Positions 1 to 11,055 of a stretch of DNA of 64,000 nt are shown here, one piece after another. Location of the stretch: positions 6,751,501 to 6,815,500 of the forward strand of contig NC_135003.1 in the NCBI RefSeq assembly GCF_051020985.1. Reading direction: 5' to 3'. A program made the position numbers and the translations under genes. The first letter of the stretch is position 1, and every line of letters starts with the position of its first letter. This stretch comes from Nomia melanderi. Taxonomy: Eukaryota; Arthropoda; Insecta; Hymenoptera; Halictidae. Under the pieces are notes generated by a model. That model was not told where the DNA came from. It did no database searches and worked only from the letters and a program-made list of their open reading frames with translations.

Positions 1-2410
1 GTGCATACATTGTGTTGATAGCGTATCACTCTATATATACAGGGTGATATATGTATATCAATACGGTGTAATTTTCGAAGAGTGAAGAAGAAAATGTTGA
101 TACTGTTAATCTTAGATATTTGAAATCTGTGATGGATAAGGTATCTTTAGTTTGAAGGTAGAAAGATTAATTGGGCTAGAATCGAAGATGTTTCATCGAA
201 GTATAATTTTTTCATGTTTCAGAAGTCGTGACTATGGACTAAGATTTTGCGATCACTCGAATCGTTTCGAAATTCCTTGTCTTCAAATTTATTTGACATC
301 CCCATTAATTTATTATATAAACGCCACACTTGTAAGAAAAACTCTATTACAATTTGAATACAGATTTATAGGCAACCCGCTTCATTGTTTAATGTTCAAT
401 GAATTGCAAACAAAAACAAACCATACGCGCGACTGAATAAAATTTAACGAAACTTTCATTTTATATACACGTTCACGACACACTGACGAAAAGTAAATAA
501 ATATCAGTTCGACTTCGTTTACTGCGAATCGAATCGTGGCATGCGTGTGCGTCTATGTTTGTGCAAACATCCGGGGTGTACAATTCGATACGTTTCGTTT
601 GCGCATACCGCGGCAATCAGGACAGTGTTATCGCTAAGTTAGCTTCCCATCGATTTTCACAGGCGGCCGACGTCCCGTCGGCCATAAATACCGATTCGTA
701 ATCCGCGGACCCTTTGTACCCTTTAATGTATCGTATTAGGGAACGTCGGGGCTGCAGTCGGCCCGCCATTTCCGTCCCACGGTATATAACGATGCATATC
801 CTCCTCCACTGTTGCGGAATATTGCTACAATAATTTTCGTGGCTCGTTGCTTCGACATTTTCCAACGGCGATTCTCCTACACACGGTCTCTCCTCTCTCT
901 CTCTCTTTCTCTCTTTCTCTCCGTTTGTCTCGCTCTTGCGATGTATCGCAGACGGAAGTCGATTATAACGTAACAATTTCGTTGGACCGCGATCGCCGCG
1001 ACGCAATCGGCCAACAAATTTCATCGGATTGTCGGGCCCGGGCGAACCGAGCCTCGACATTTGCCGTTAATGTTGCGTGTTCGCTCGCTGCACTGTTTCC
1101 CGAGGGATTCCGCACTGGCGATTCGGTGTCCGAGCTCGGTCTTTATTAACCTCTGGGACCGTCTTGATGGTCCATAAGCTTTACGTCTTTGTCGAAATTT
1201 TTCGTCGAATTGACTGATAGATAATTTCTGGTTTGCAAATGTTAGGTGTGAGGAATTGTGATTGATTGGGAACTGGTGGTGTTGTGGTTTATTTGGTCAT
1301 TTGTGTGCTTTAAATGTTATTGTAAGTATAAAATGTTAATTAGTAATCTAATTGATGGTTGAATAACTAATTCAATTGCCTATTCATTTCGCGAATGGAT
1401 ATTTATTTAACTGGAACCTAGTTGTTTTCTTAGCATTTGTTTTCATTCTTCTAAGTAAATGGTGACTTATTTGGGACACCTTATATAATCTAGACTCAAC
1501 AAATTGATTTCGCCACTCGTTCTTCTCCGAAAACCAATCCCTGTTTCTTAACACCACGGATCTAACCGAATCAATTGCTACGATCGCTCAAGTTTCCCCC
1601 AACTTTTTCCTAATTGCAACGCGATTATCGCGATACAGAGTCTCGAAGGCAAGCGCCCGCAGCCGATCCCACCCGCTAATTGAAATTTCTCCTGGAAACT
1701 TCGACAGTTAGCTTGCAAAAATTGGATAACATTTTTTCGCGAAGTTTTAAAGAAAAGAACGAAAAAATAGGAAAAAAGAAATCAGGCTGGAGAGCACAGC
1801 TCAATGGGGTCTACGGGGGTGGGAAGCTTAAAGATTAATCGACGGCTAATTAGGGGTAGCTCGAGGCTGCGGGAGGGTAATTTTATCGGTCGGTCGACAG
1901 GTTAGTGTCAATAATTGATAAGCTGATGGATATGACCTGAGATATCCGTCTATCCGAAATTAAAAAATCTAAAAATTCGAACAATTAAAACCAAACTCTT
2001 TTATTTCATATACATTTTACATTTATCTTCGTCTTCTAAATCCCAAGAAAATTAACATTCTAAACCAAAAGCAGAAACAAGCAAAAAATGAATTTCAAAA
2101 TCCAATTAAAAAATCACTATCGCATACCCAATTGTTTACAAAAAATCTCAAATAGAAGTTAGCAAATATAAATGCCATTACTTAATTCTGATTAATTCCA
2201 ATTAAACATTATTTTTCCGTCACAAACCGTCATGGTTTAAACCCAACACCCATATAGATCACAGAATCCTCTTTCATCTCCAATAAATTATTAACGAGTA
2301 ATTCTAGCGAGAATAGTTATGAAAGAAAACAGTCCAACGGATTAACGCGATGCGTCAACATCACCTAGGATCTCCGATCCATTCGCCGTAGCCTGTTTGC
2401 CCGACCGCAG
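1..2410. other. No gene seen
   Basis: AT-rich with a GC-rich patch at about 600-1150, where overlapping frames are open on both strands. A CAGGGTG motif near 42-48 resembles the terminus of the 39.0-kb element, but no partner end is visible. This stretch would lie within the apparent first coding intron of the hydroxylase gene. Confidence 0.5.
887..922 (+). repeat. (TC)n microsatellite, interrupted
   Basis: A CT-dinucleotide run with TTT interruptions inside a GC-rich patch. Confidence 0.85.
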
Positions 2411-2481
2411 GTTTCTACGACTTCAAGCCTCGCGTCCCCATTGTTCGACTCCCGTTCAACCCCGGATCACAGCGGGCAGGG
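2411..2481 (+). CDS. Candidate internal exon 1 of an unidentified plus-strand gene
   Basis: A 71-bp GC-rich segment is preceded by a pyrimidine-containing acceptor (TTTGCCCGACCGCAG, ending 2410) and followed by GGTGAGT, a strong donor at 2482. All three frames are open, so the frame cannot be read from this exon alone. The second frame (FLRLQASRPHCSTP and onward) ends with one base over. That is exactly the phase needed to enter the open frame of the segment at 3630, across an 1148-bp intron. I recognise no family. It could equally be a noncoding exon or chance signals in a GC-rich patch. If real, it is transcribed opposite to the prolyl hydroxylase gene and sits inside that gene's apparent long intron. 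Confidence 0.25.
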
Positions 2482-2618
2482 GTGAGTCTCCAGTCGCCAC
2501 GTCAACTCGAATTACCATAATCCAGCGGTATCGCGGGTTCCTGTTTGGTCTCCGTTAACGTAACTCCTGGCTGACATCATTTTATCGGGGAGTACCCCGC
2601 CTACCTGTTCCACCCCCT

Positions 2619-2646
2619 ACTCTCTCTCTCTCTCTGGCTCTCTCTC
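2619..2646 (+). repeat. (TC)n microsatellite
   Basis: About 27 bp of TC repeats interrupted once by GG, between the two candidate plus-strand exons. Confidence 0.85.
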
Positions 2647-3248
2647 AACACGCGTCGACACACAGGCGAGACAATATTGCTAAGCAAGTGGAGGACCTGT
2701 GGACGGGCGTCCAAGTTACGGTCAAACGTGCGCACACAGATGGAACTCGTGCATCGAAGATGCGCATTAGCTCGTGTACATGTGCTAACCCTTCACCCCG
2801 CGCACCACTGCCACTAGCTACGTGCACGGAGTTCGGGACAATGCATCGGGATGTATATCAGCCTGTGGCTGTCATCGCCGTATCTACCTCGCACCGATAC
2901 CGGGTATTAACTACGAAATGCTGCCCGCGCGATAGAATTACTCCCTAGCGGATTCTAATGGCCCTTAATTAGCTGTGGGTGCATCTTCGACCTGCGAGAC
3001 TGGCGTGTAGACTCTTTTTTCGGTGGTTTTAGCCTATTAATCGGCCTTTAGATTTCGAATGTTTAATAATCGGTAATCTATTAAAATTACGCTGGTTTAA
3101 ACAAAAGAAGTTAGAAAGACATTACGAGATGCATTTATATTTTGATTTTAAAATTAGAAAGCTTTGAAAGTGAAAACGTATACTCCTACGCGATGACAGA
3201 AACCGTGTTAGTAGTTAGTCAGTGGTTGCCTTGATTAGAAGCGGTATA

Positions 3249-3266
3249 CAAAGTGTTCACACTTTG
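3249..3266. repeat. Perfect short palindrome
   Basis: CAAAGTGT-TC-ACACTTTG has two 8-bp arms and a 2-bp spacer. It could be a dimeric factor site or chance; it lies in the interval between the two candidate plus-strand exons. Confidence 0.5.
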
Positions 3267-3629
3267 CGGCGTCATCCGAACTGAAGCGATATCATTTTTC
3301 ACATGAACATAAACATTTTCTACTGTATTAAGAACGTTTCAGTTGAATGAGACTTTTGATAAGCGTTTATTTGGCTATCAAATGTGTTAAATAATAACGT
3401 GTGGAATTTGGGGTGTTTCTTCATATTTAGTATTTTTTATTGTGGTCTCTATGCTGTTTGTTGTTGTAAATTATTATCTGTTTTACTGTTTATTATTCGT
3501 GAAGATGATTATTAATATTTTCGTTGTTTTTGTTGTGTTTAATTTGTGGAAAAGAACTTGTATTAATATTTATACGAATACGTATTTAATTTTTACACTG
3601 TATATATAACTGATTTTTCTTTCTGCTAG

Positions 3630-3777
3630 GAAATAAACGAGGCACTAATTATCAAGAAACGAAGATACAGAATTCCGAAGCAACGGGAGAAGATCAAGTT
3701 CCCGAGGATCGCCACCCCAGCAAGTTTTCCGACCCAGCGTCTTTTCAACCCTTTCACGTTCCTCCATTTCCCCTGAG
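3630..3777 (+). CDS. Candidate internal exon 2 of an unidentified plus-strand gene
   Basis: A strong acceptor (TTTTTCTTTCTGCTAG, ending 3629) opens a 148-bp segment that closes at GAG followed by GTATGT at 3778. One frame is open throughout, taking two bases from the first codon and leaving two at the end. It begins NKRGTNYQETK, continues through an acidic stretch EATGEDQVPED, and ends with the proline/phenylalanine-rich FQPFHVPPFPLR. A second frame is open until a terminal stop. The composition looks like a real, low-complexity extracellular or regulatory linker, but I cannot name a family. The upstream segment at 2411-2481 matches it in phase. I did not find a downstream partner exon. Splice signals are seen; coding status is inferred. 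Confidence 0.35.
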
Positions 3778-6700
3778 GTATGTCTTCCTTCGTTTCCTCG
3801 AAACTTCGAAATCCAAAAAGAAAAGAAAAAGAAGAACACACTCTAGTTTCCAATAATTTTTACTAAACTTCACATTAAATTCGGATAAATTCTAAATTTA
3901 AACGAACTACTCTCCGGAATTCGAACGAAATTCCTCCAATTCCATTTCAACCGTACCCGAACGTCGTTCTACGAGAGTCAGCTTTTATGTTAACGATTTC
4001 GCAGGATTATTTAATAATTCCGGATTAACGACTCGGGAAAACTAAATTCCTCACCCGTAGAGGGCATAAATGAAATTAGAGAGCGAAACAGACGATTTAA
4101 ACGTTTTTCAATCGATCACAATTACGAAAGTTTGTGGATGAGTTAACTTTTTACGCTCGTCAGCCGGGGTGTTTTCGAATGACGAGGCCGGAGGGGGAGG
4201 CGGAGGATAACTCGTTTTACGCGCTTAACGGGTTAATGGCGATCGAACGGGGGCCGACGAGGGGAGGAACGATGAATATGAAAGCGGGCCGGCAGCGTTG
4301 CTCGCGCTCGTCTTTTTCCTCGATTTTCAATTTCTAACGGGCGAATGCGCGGAATGAGGATCGGGACTCGACGCGCCCATAATTCTCACCCCGGCGTATG
4401 TACGTACCACCACGACCGGTCGAACGTATTGACGGACGATCACCGGCATGCTTTTGACAATTTCCACGTGGGCGTCGCGGTAATTTCGGAATTCGAAAGC
4501 GATTCACCGTGAATTTTACAAGAAGAGCACCTCTGTCCTCGCCATTCAAATCGTCCCGCAATATCGAGCGAGGGTTTTCCGAAAAACTCGTTCCTCTCCC
4601 TTCAAAGAACGCCGTGCTTTTTTAAAAATTTACTTGCTAATGAGAACTTACGTATGCGTTTTGCGTATCCATACGTTGGGAATTTATTTTTCCTTTTTTT
4701 TGCGGGAACTTAGTAAACGTTGAATGGCTTGAATGCTCGAAGGTTCTCGCGGAATTATTTTGATATATCTTTGGGTAGAATAATTTTTATGAAGTCGAAT
4801 TATTTGCCGCGTTGAAGTACGGTTCTCGGATCCATTGAATTCGCGTTTCCTGGCGATGAAATTTCTGTTTATTAGGGGTGTCGAATTTCATTGGAAAGGA
4901 TAAAGCAATCGCGCTGAAATGTTTTTCAAATTAGTCGAAAAATATACGGAATTTTTCAAACGAATTCCGAACGTTCGCGAATTAACTTATGCAGATCGGA
5001 ATCAACCGGATTCCTTTTCCGCACGAGAATTTTATTACGCCAGAGAATTTCGCGTTTATTTTTTGCCAGGACTCCCACTGGGAATTGTCGAAATCGGGGC
5101 TGTATCTTATTACGGTTGAATTTTCGTTTAATTACGTTAACCGCGTCGCAAGAGCGCAAATCGTCTTTACCGTTCCAGCTCCACTTTTTCCTGGGATTGA
5201 AACGCGTAAAAACGACGGAGCTCGTGGACGGACCTAATATTAATCCGCTAATATTATTTTGTAATGAACCCCATTGTATGCGATCATGAATTTACTCGGC
5301 CGCTGCACCGCTGCGCACCGCGCGCACGGAAAGCGAAGTGTGTACTATGTATCAAGCATCGATCCTTCCCTTAATTACAAGTTGTAGAGGGTACTTGCTA
5401 CTTCTGTGTGCGGAGTGGTCCACTGATTATTATTATCTTAATAGAAACCGAGGCGAGAGACTTTAAACCAACCCGGCCTGAAAGCCGCTCGAGTGGTTTT
5501 ATTTCGCCGACGGTAATTTCAAACCTCGAGCACCGATGTATATTAAATAACTTTTTCGTCCCCAAGTTTTTCTACGAGATCCTGCGAAGTTACCTAGAGA
5601 TAAGTTAGCATCTAAAACTTTGTGTATAAGAAATATATGTAGACTATATTTTTTAAGAAGATTTTGTAGGGTTTTAGAGACCCGGAGACACACTAATCGA
5701 GAATAAAATGATTTATTATTAAAATACCGCAATTTTCTTTATCATTAATTAACACTTCGACGTTTTCATCGAAACAAACGACCGAAGCCAAAGTAACAAA
5801 AAGTTAAACTCTCAAACATTTTATGGAATCTCCAAATCTCCAATTCTCCGATAAACTCATCGAAGCTTCCTAATATTCTTTTCTAGATTCGAAAACCATA
5901 AACACCATTTAATCCGGGAACACATGAAAAAAAGAACACACCTAAACCTCGCATCAGCCAAACGGCTAACAAGCAGCGCAGCGATTTCGCGCGTCGTTTC
6001 GACGCGTCGTCGTGCAACAAGCGTGGATAGCACGTCGACTAGAAACGCGAGGAAGATGCGAGGCAAAATGAAAAAAGAGAGAGACAGATCGAAATGGATA
6101 GAAGAAAACAGAAGGCAGAATCGTGTTACAGGATCTCCGGTACACGGTGAACAACTTTGTTCGGCCGTTCGTTGCCGCGGTACGACGAGAAGGGGGTGAG
6201 ATGTTCGACACGCGTTGTTCCCGTGCATCGAGGTTCGACGCGGCGGCGGGCTTAATCGAACGCGTGTAAAACGCGCTACATGCTCCGGAAAATTTCACCG
6301 GTTCGCTGTGGAGTACAGTGTGGGACGGGGAATCGGGAGGGACGGGGGAAATTGACTTCGGTACCGCGGCTGCGGGAATAATTCCCGATCGATACGCGGC
6401 GATAGCTATCGAGACCGCGACGGGACGCGACCAAGTCGAATTTTTTCCGACGGTCTCGTCGAAAATTTCCAATTAAACACGGCTCGACGATCCTCCTAGC
6501 CTGGTCGAGGGCTCCGGCACAGGATTTCCCGGTGAAATTTGCGAAACACATAACTCTGATACTCGTTGGATCGAAGTATTTCCTGACCACCGATTAACGC
6601 CGACACCCTCTTTTATAGTGAGAGAAAATAGGGGGAAGTACTAAAGTTGTCTTCGTTTGATTCTGGAATTTATGGTTTTAACCAGTTAACTGTAGAATAT

Positions 6701-8352
6701 AATTTGTAGGATCTCTCATTGCGTGCACAATATAATCAAATAATGAAGTGTACACTCGTCAAACGCATCTATAATATATTCTAACGAAAAACTAAAGCGG
6801 AACGAAGAACAATTACATATTTGTCTAAGAAAATAGTGTATACTCCTCGAAAGCAGTTAAGTGGTTAAGAGTAAAATAACTGCACCCAAAATTACGAGTT
6901 TCAGTTTTATTTCGCGATTAGTGGTATGTTAGAAGTGTGAAATATTTGATATGGTTTGAAAAATAGTTTCACTTCTAGACACATTACATTAGTAATAAAG
7001 CAATAACAAGAAAATTCTCTTGTGATACAGTACTTATACAAGCGTCTAATATCCTTCGTAAAATAATTATTCCAAATTCGTTCAACTAAGAAAACAATAT
7101 TTATAGTTTAGATATGTGTGGATCGGGAATAATATATGGGAATATAGAAAACTCTAATAAATAGCTACGTTTATTAATAATAAAACAAGTAATGTTTAAA
7201 CATAATGAACTATGTAATAGCAACACATAACTTACTGCCATGAAGACCAACGTACGACTCTCTCTGCACAGACTCTCTTTCACACATTCAAACCAAAAAA
7301 TCATTCTCACCCCCACAATCATTCTTCTCACTTGCACTCTCTGCAAACTCTCAAACATATCCCTTCAGTGCCGACGTAGAAACCTTGGGCCTGCGACTTT
7401 GTGCAAGCCACTCTCTTTTGACCATTAGGCTTTCCTCTTTTATTGCCCTCCGCGCACATTCATTCTCGCATTCACGCTTCTTAAAAATATCTTAAGTTAT
7501 ACTAAAAATCCTAGATACTACGTATTTTATATGGAAGTACATAATGCCCATCCTGTAGTATTCAACCAAATCCTTTAGTACCGCACAACGTTACCAAAAG
7601 CACAATCGCTAAAACAAAACCTGAATGGGTCACTCGTGCCAGATCAAAGCGTGCCAGTTTCCTTACAAAAATCTGCGTAACGACGCTTCCCGTTTCACAT
7701 GCCGCGCTTTTAATTACACAAAGTGCCGAACCAGCGTTAAGTTCGGTCCTCGTTTTCCGCCCGTCCCGTAATTTATAGACCCATATCGAAATTGAAATGC
7801 GTCCAGCATATAGTTTGTAACCGATCCTACAAAACACGCAACAATTCAATTAAAACGTATCGCGTCACCCTCTCGACCCCTGACCCCGCCCTTCTACCAT
7901 TCTGTGCGCGTTCTACGTGAAATATTCCGAAAACGGGGCTCGCGAAATTTGTCGAACCGTCGAGCCGGTAGCCCGAATAAATACGTTCGATTTCATTGGG
8001 TTTCCGGGCCGATCGACGGGAGCCTCGAACCAAATTAAATTCTCTTTGCACTTTGGTCTAATTCGACGAGCAATTCCGGCCGTGATACGATTACGGAAAC
8101 GCTTGCAGAATATTGTTTCTTTTTTCCGTAACCTGAACTCTCTTCCTTCCGTGATCCGACCTCCATTTTCCGAGTGGTAGTTTCCTCGTGATTGTTGCAG
8201 AAATTAATCGTACCAATGGAATGGATGATTCACGATTTTCTCGTGAATGGAAAAGTAATTTCTTTTGAGGGATGAAAGAAATTGTCTCTGGTGATTTGGG
8301 TGTTTTGAGGTGATCGAATAAATTTGATAATTTTGTAGAAAATGAGTTCTCA
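3778..8352. other. No gene seen
   Basis: Alternating AT-rich and GC-rich patches. The GC-rich patches at 4.1-4.6 kb and 5.9-6.6 kb carry overlapping open frames on both strands with no domain character or consistent splice pairs. I looked for minus-strand prolyl hydroxylase motifs (the NPINAY region and the H-x-D iron-binding region) and did not see them. Confidence 0.45.
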
Positions 8353-8356
8353 TTAA

Positions 8357-8516
8357 CCCTTTTTTTAAAATTAATTATTATTCTTCTGTTATCAATTATA
8401 CTTTTAAACAAACACAACCATAGAGTATAGAATTTCTCACTTTTTCAATAAATTATTAATAACAAAGTACTTGTAGCATATCAAAGAAATAAATCTTATT
8501 TCAAGGGAGCAAAGAG
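8357..8516. mobile_element. Probable decayed piggyBac-type MITE, family B-like
   Basis: TTAA at 8353-8356 followed by CCCTTTTTTT, and TTAA at 8517-8520 preceded by GGGAGCAAAGAG, bound a 160-bp AT-rich segment. Read on the minus strand, the right end is CTCTTTGC followed after a short gap by GATTTATTTC, a block shared with both family B copies. The left end is eroded, so this is a shorter or partly deleted member. Confidence 0.45.
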
Positions 8517-9532
8517 TTAAAGAATAATCTTATACAAGTCGGACATAAAATTTAATATTATTTACTTATCTACTTACAATTTAATAATGAGAAAATTCTT
8601 GTTGTTCATAGAAAGGGCTAGATATTCGAATCTACAGTGACTACTTACACGGTTTCACTTTTCTGTTTGCCTAATTTAAGGAAAAGAATGTTAAACCCTC
8701 TTCATAATTCTCATTTTCCAATTATCCAATGTTTTTTCGCCGCGAACGGAACGAAAATGTTCAAACGCGAGAGATTGTGATTTTAATGTCGGGGATTGTA
8801 GTCGAATAATTTCGTGGGGATATTTGGACAGGTTCTTAATAAGCACGGTATCAGGTTTGTGTTGCAATCGGGTTCCGTTTAATTGTTCCTTTTCGGTCGG
8901 TAAAGCCTGCCGCTCCGAAACTCGATTCCGTCTTTGATAAGGATATCGTTGAAACAGAGACTTCGCGGAATTGGTTCACCCCGCAACGACTCATTCTGCC
9001 GTGACGCCGGTTCCGTATGAATCAACGACCAAGAAGTAAATGAATAGGGAGAAACAAACCGGGGGATGATGAACGACCCCCGCGTACGTATGTACATTAA
9101 CTTTGTTCAGTTATCTTTCTCTCGCAGCCGCGGACACGATAAACATAAACCTTGATGATATTCAGCGGACGAAACAAATTCGGGACTGGACGAGCAATTT
9201 TAGATAAAGTTGGCATCTCTCGGTAACAAGGGGCAAAATTGGGATTAATTCTTTATGCATGACTTCTTACAGTACCAGGCTATAATTATCGCAATATTAT
9301 AAAGAGTATATTGATTTATCAATATGACTAATCAACAATCTGGTTCTATATGTTACTAATATTAAAATAATGTTTAATTCTATAATAATATTAAACTTAT
9401 TATTGCTAATAATTGGACGATTGAAGAAACTAACTTACCAAACCTGTACATTTCATTTCCTCGATTCATTCCTCTCGGGAAAACAATATTAATTTTATCA
9501 GGTACAATTATCGAACACCAAATTAATATTAA

Positions 9533-9767
9533 CCCTTTGCACTCCAGAAGTTTTTCACCGGAAATATTCAATATTTCTAATGAGATACAGACGACATTTT
9601 CTTAAATCGAATTAAGAAATCTCACATGCATCGAGGAGGAGAACTGTTTTCTTTCAATATTTCGTACATTCATGCATTATACAAAATTTAATATTAAATA
9701 TCAAAGTTTACAGTTTTGCTGTGTCAAATCATTTGGTGACTTAGAGGCACCTCTGGAATGCAAAGGG
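9533..9767. mobile_element. piggyBac-type MITE, family A
   Basis: A 235-bp AT-rich element is bounded by CCCTTTGCACTCCAGAAG at the left and the complement of CCCTTTGCATTCCAGAGG at the right. It is flanked by TTAA at 9529-9532 and 9768-9771. The first 13 bases of the left end match the TIR of the 50.3-kb piggyBac relic, so this is very likely a nonautonomous derivative of the same family. It has no coding capacity. Confidence 0.8.
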
Positions 9768-9906
9768 TTAATTCTTTAAACGAATCCAATATGCATTGAA
9801 AAAACTATAAACTCTAGCCATAAATACATCATGTTATTCTTTCCCAAAATTTTAGATTCAAAAGAGAAATTTAAGAAATTTCTCATTAGAAGAAATCCTC
9901 CTTTAA

Positions 9907-10148
9907 CCTTTTGCCTTATGATTTATTTCTTAATTCTGATCGATATAACTACTTGAGTAAAGTAATTTATTAGGGAAAGAAAAGATTTGAATGCTTATTC
10001 TACGTCTATATTTACTTCAAAAGTTAATGATTGACAATAGAAAAATATTTAATTTATACTTAAAAAAGAATAAATAACACTTTTCTACTTTTCAAATTCA
10101 GTTGAAAATTTTCATCATGACTCTGACAGGATATTGTAGGTCAAGGGG
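9907..10148 (-). mobile_element. piggyBac-type MITE, family B
   Basis: This 242-bp element is flanked by TTAA (9903-9906 and 10149-10152). One end reads CCTTTTGCCTTATGATTTAT and the other, on the complementary strand, CCCCTTGACCTAC. The 58.77-kb element shows the same pair of dissimilar ends and similar size in the opposite orientation, which confirms a family with asymmetric termini. It lies only 135 bp from the family A MITE. Confidence 0.75.
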
Positions 10149-10734
10149 TTAAATTCTTCGATATCCCAAATCTCTACACTTCGTGGTGAATTTTTCTCAG
10201 ATTTCCGAGCGAGTCGAAATCCTTTCGCGATAGGATCTATCGTAGCAAATCCCAAACTCGATCGATTAATTCTGGAATATCGAGTTACGCGTGTTACCAA
10301 CCCCCACCGGGCAGTGTGGCGTATCGACGAGCTATATTGTTTGGATCGCGGAAAACTCGATCGTTCGGCGAGCTCTCGCGTTCAGACGATCAAAAGATAA
10401 GTTCGTCGTAGTAGTCGCGTATTAACGCTAGTCGGACGGGTTTCCGATCGTTTCGCGAAGTCACGCGTGAAACTTTCGGACACGAAATTCCGATCGGAGC
10501 TGGAACGGCGAGCTTCCTGGATATTAAACGACGATCCGTCGTTGGTACCAAGTTCCCGTGGAATCTGTTCTACGTGGGCCGGAAGCGGGCTCGTAACACG
10601 AACATGCCTCGCCTAATCGCGGTCGCTTCCTCTTTGCCCCGTGTTCCGTGGGACTGTTTTCAACATTCTACTTCCGCTCCGTCAAAAAATACATCGTCCA
10701 GAAAGTGGGAAATTAATTTTTGTCGATTTTGTCG

Positions 10735-11055
10735 GATTTGAAGGGAGAATTGATGGTTTAATGATCGGAAATGTGGTGCAGTCTTTTTTTTTTATTAATG
10801 ATCATTGAATTTATTAGTGGGTATGATAATTATTTAATAATATAACTTATATTCTATATTAGTTAATATATTAGTCAGTATTAGAACAGAAGGGAGATTT
10901 AATGATTTGACAGTCGAAAATGTAGATTAGTCTTTTTTTTAAATTAATAAATATTAAATTATTAATAATTACCAGATTCGAAGGGAGAATTGATGATTTG
11001 GCAGTCGAAATTATAGGTCAGTCCTTTATTTACTAATGAGCGTTGAATTATTATG
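10735..11055 (+). repeat. Three-copy degenerate tandem repeat
   Basis: GAAGGGAGAATTGATGATTTG followed about 15 bases later by an AGTC-T-rich block and then ATTAATGATCATTGAATTATTA starts at about 10740, 10889 and 10980. Copies 1 and 2 are separated by extra AT-rich sequence (150-bp offset), while copies 2 and 3 are 90 bp apart. Confidence 0.65.

Larger units (their letters stand above)
2482..3629 (+). other. Interval between the two candidate plus-strand exons
   Basis: If the two candidate exons are spliced together, this is their 1148-bp intron (GTGAGT at the left, CTAG at the right). It contains a TC microsatellite, a GC-rich patch with a short frame at 2688-2948 of no coding character, and the 3249 palindrome. 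Confidence 0.25.
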
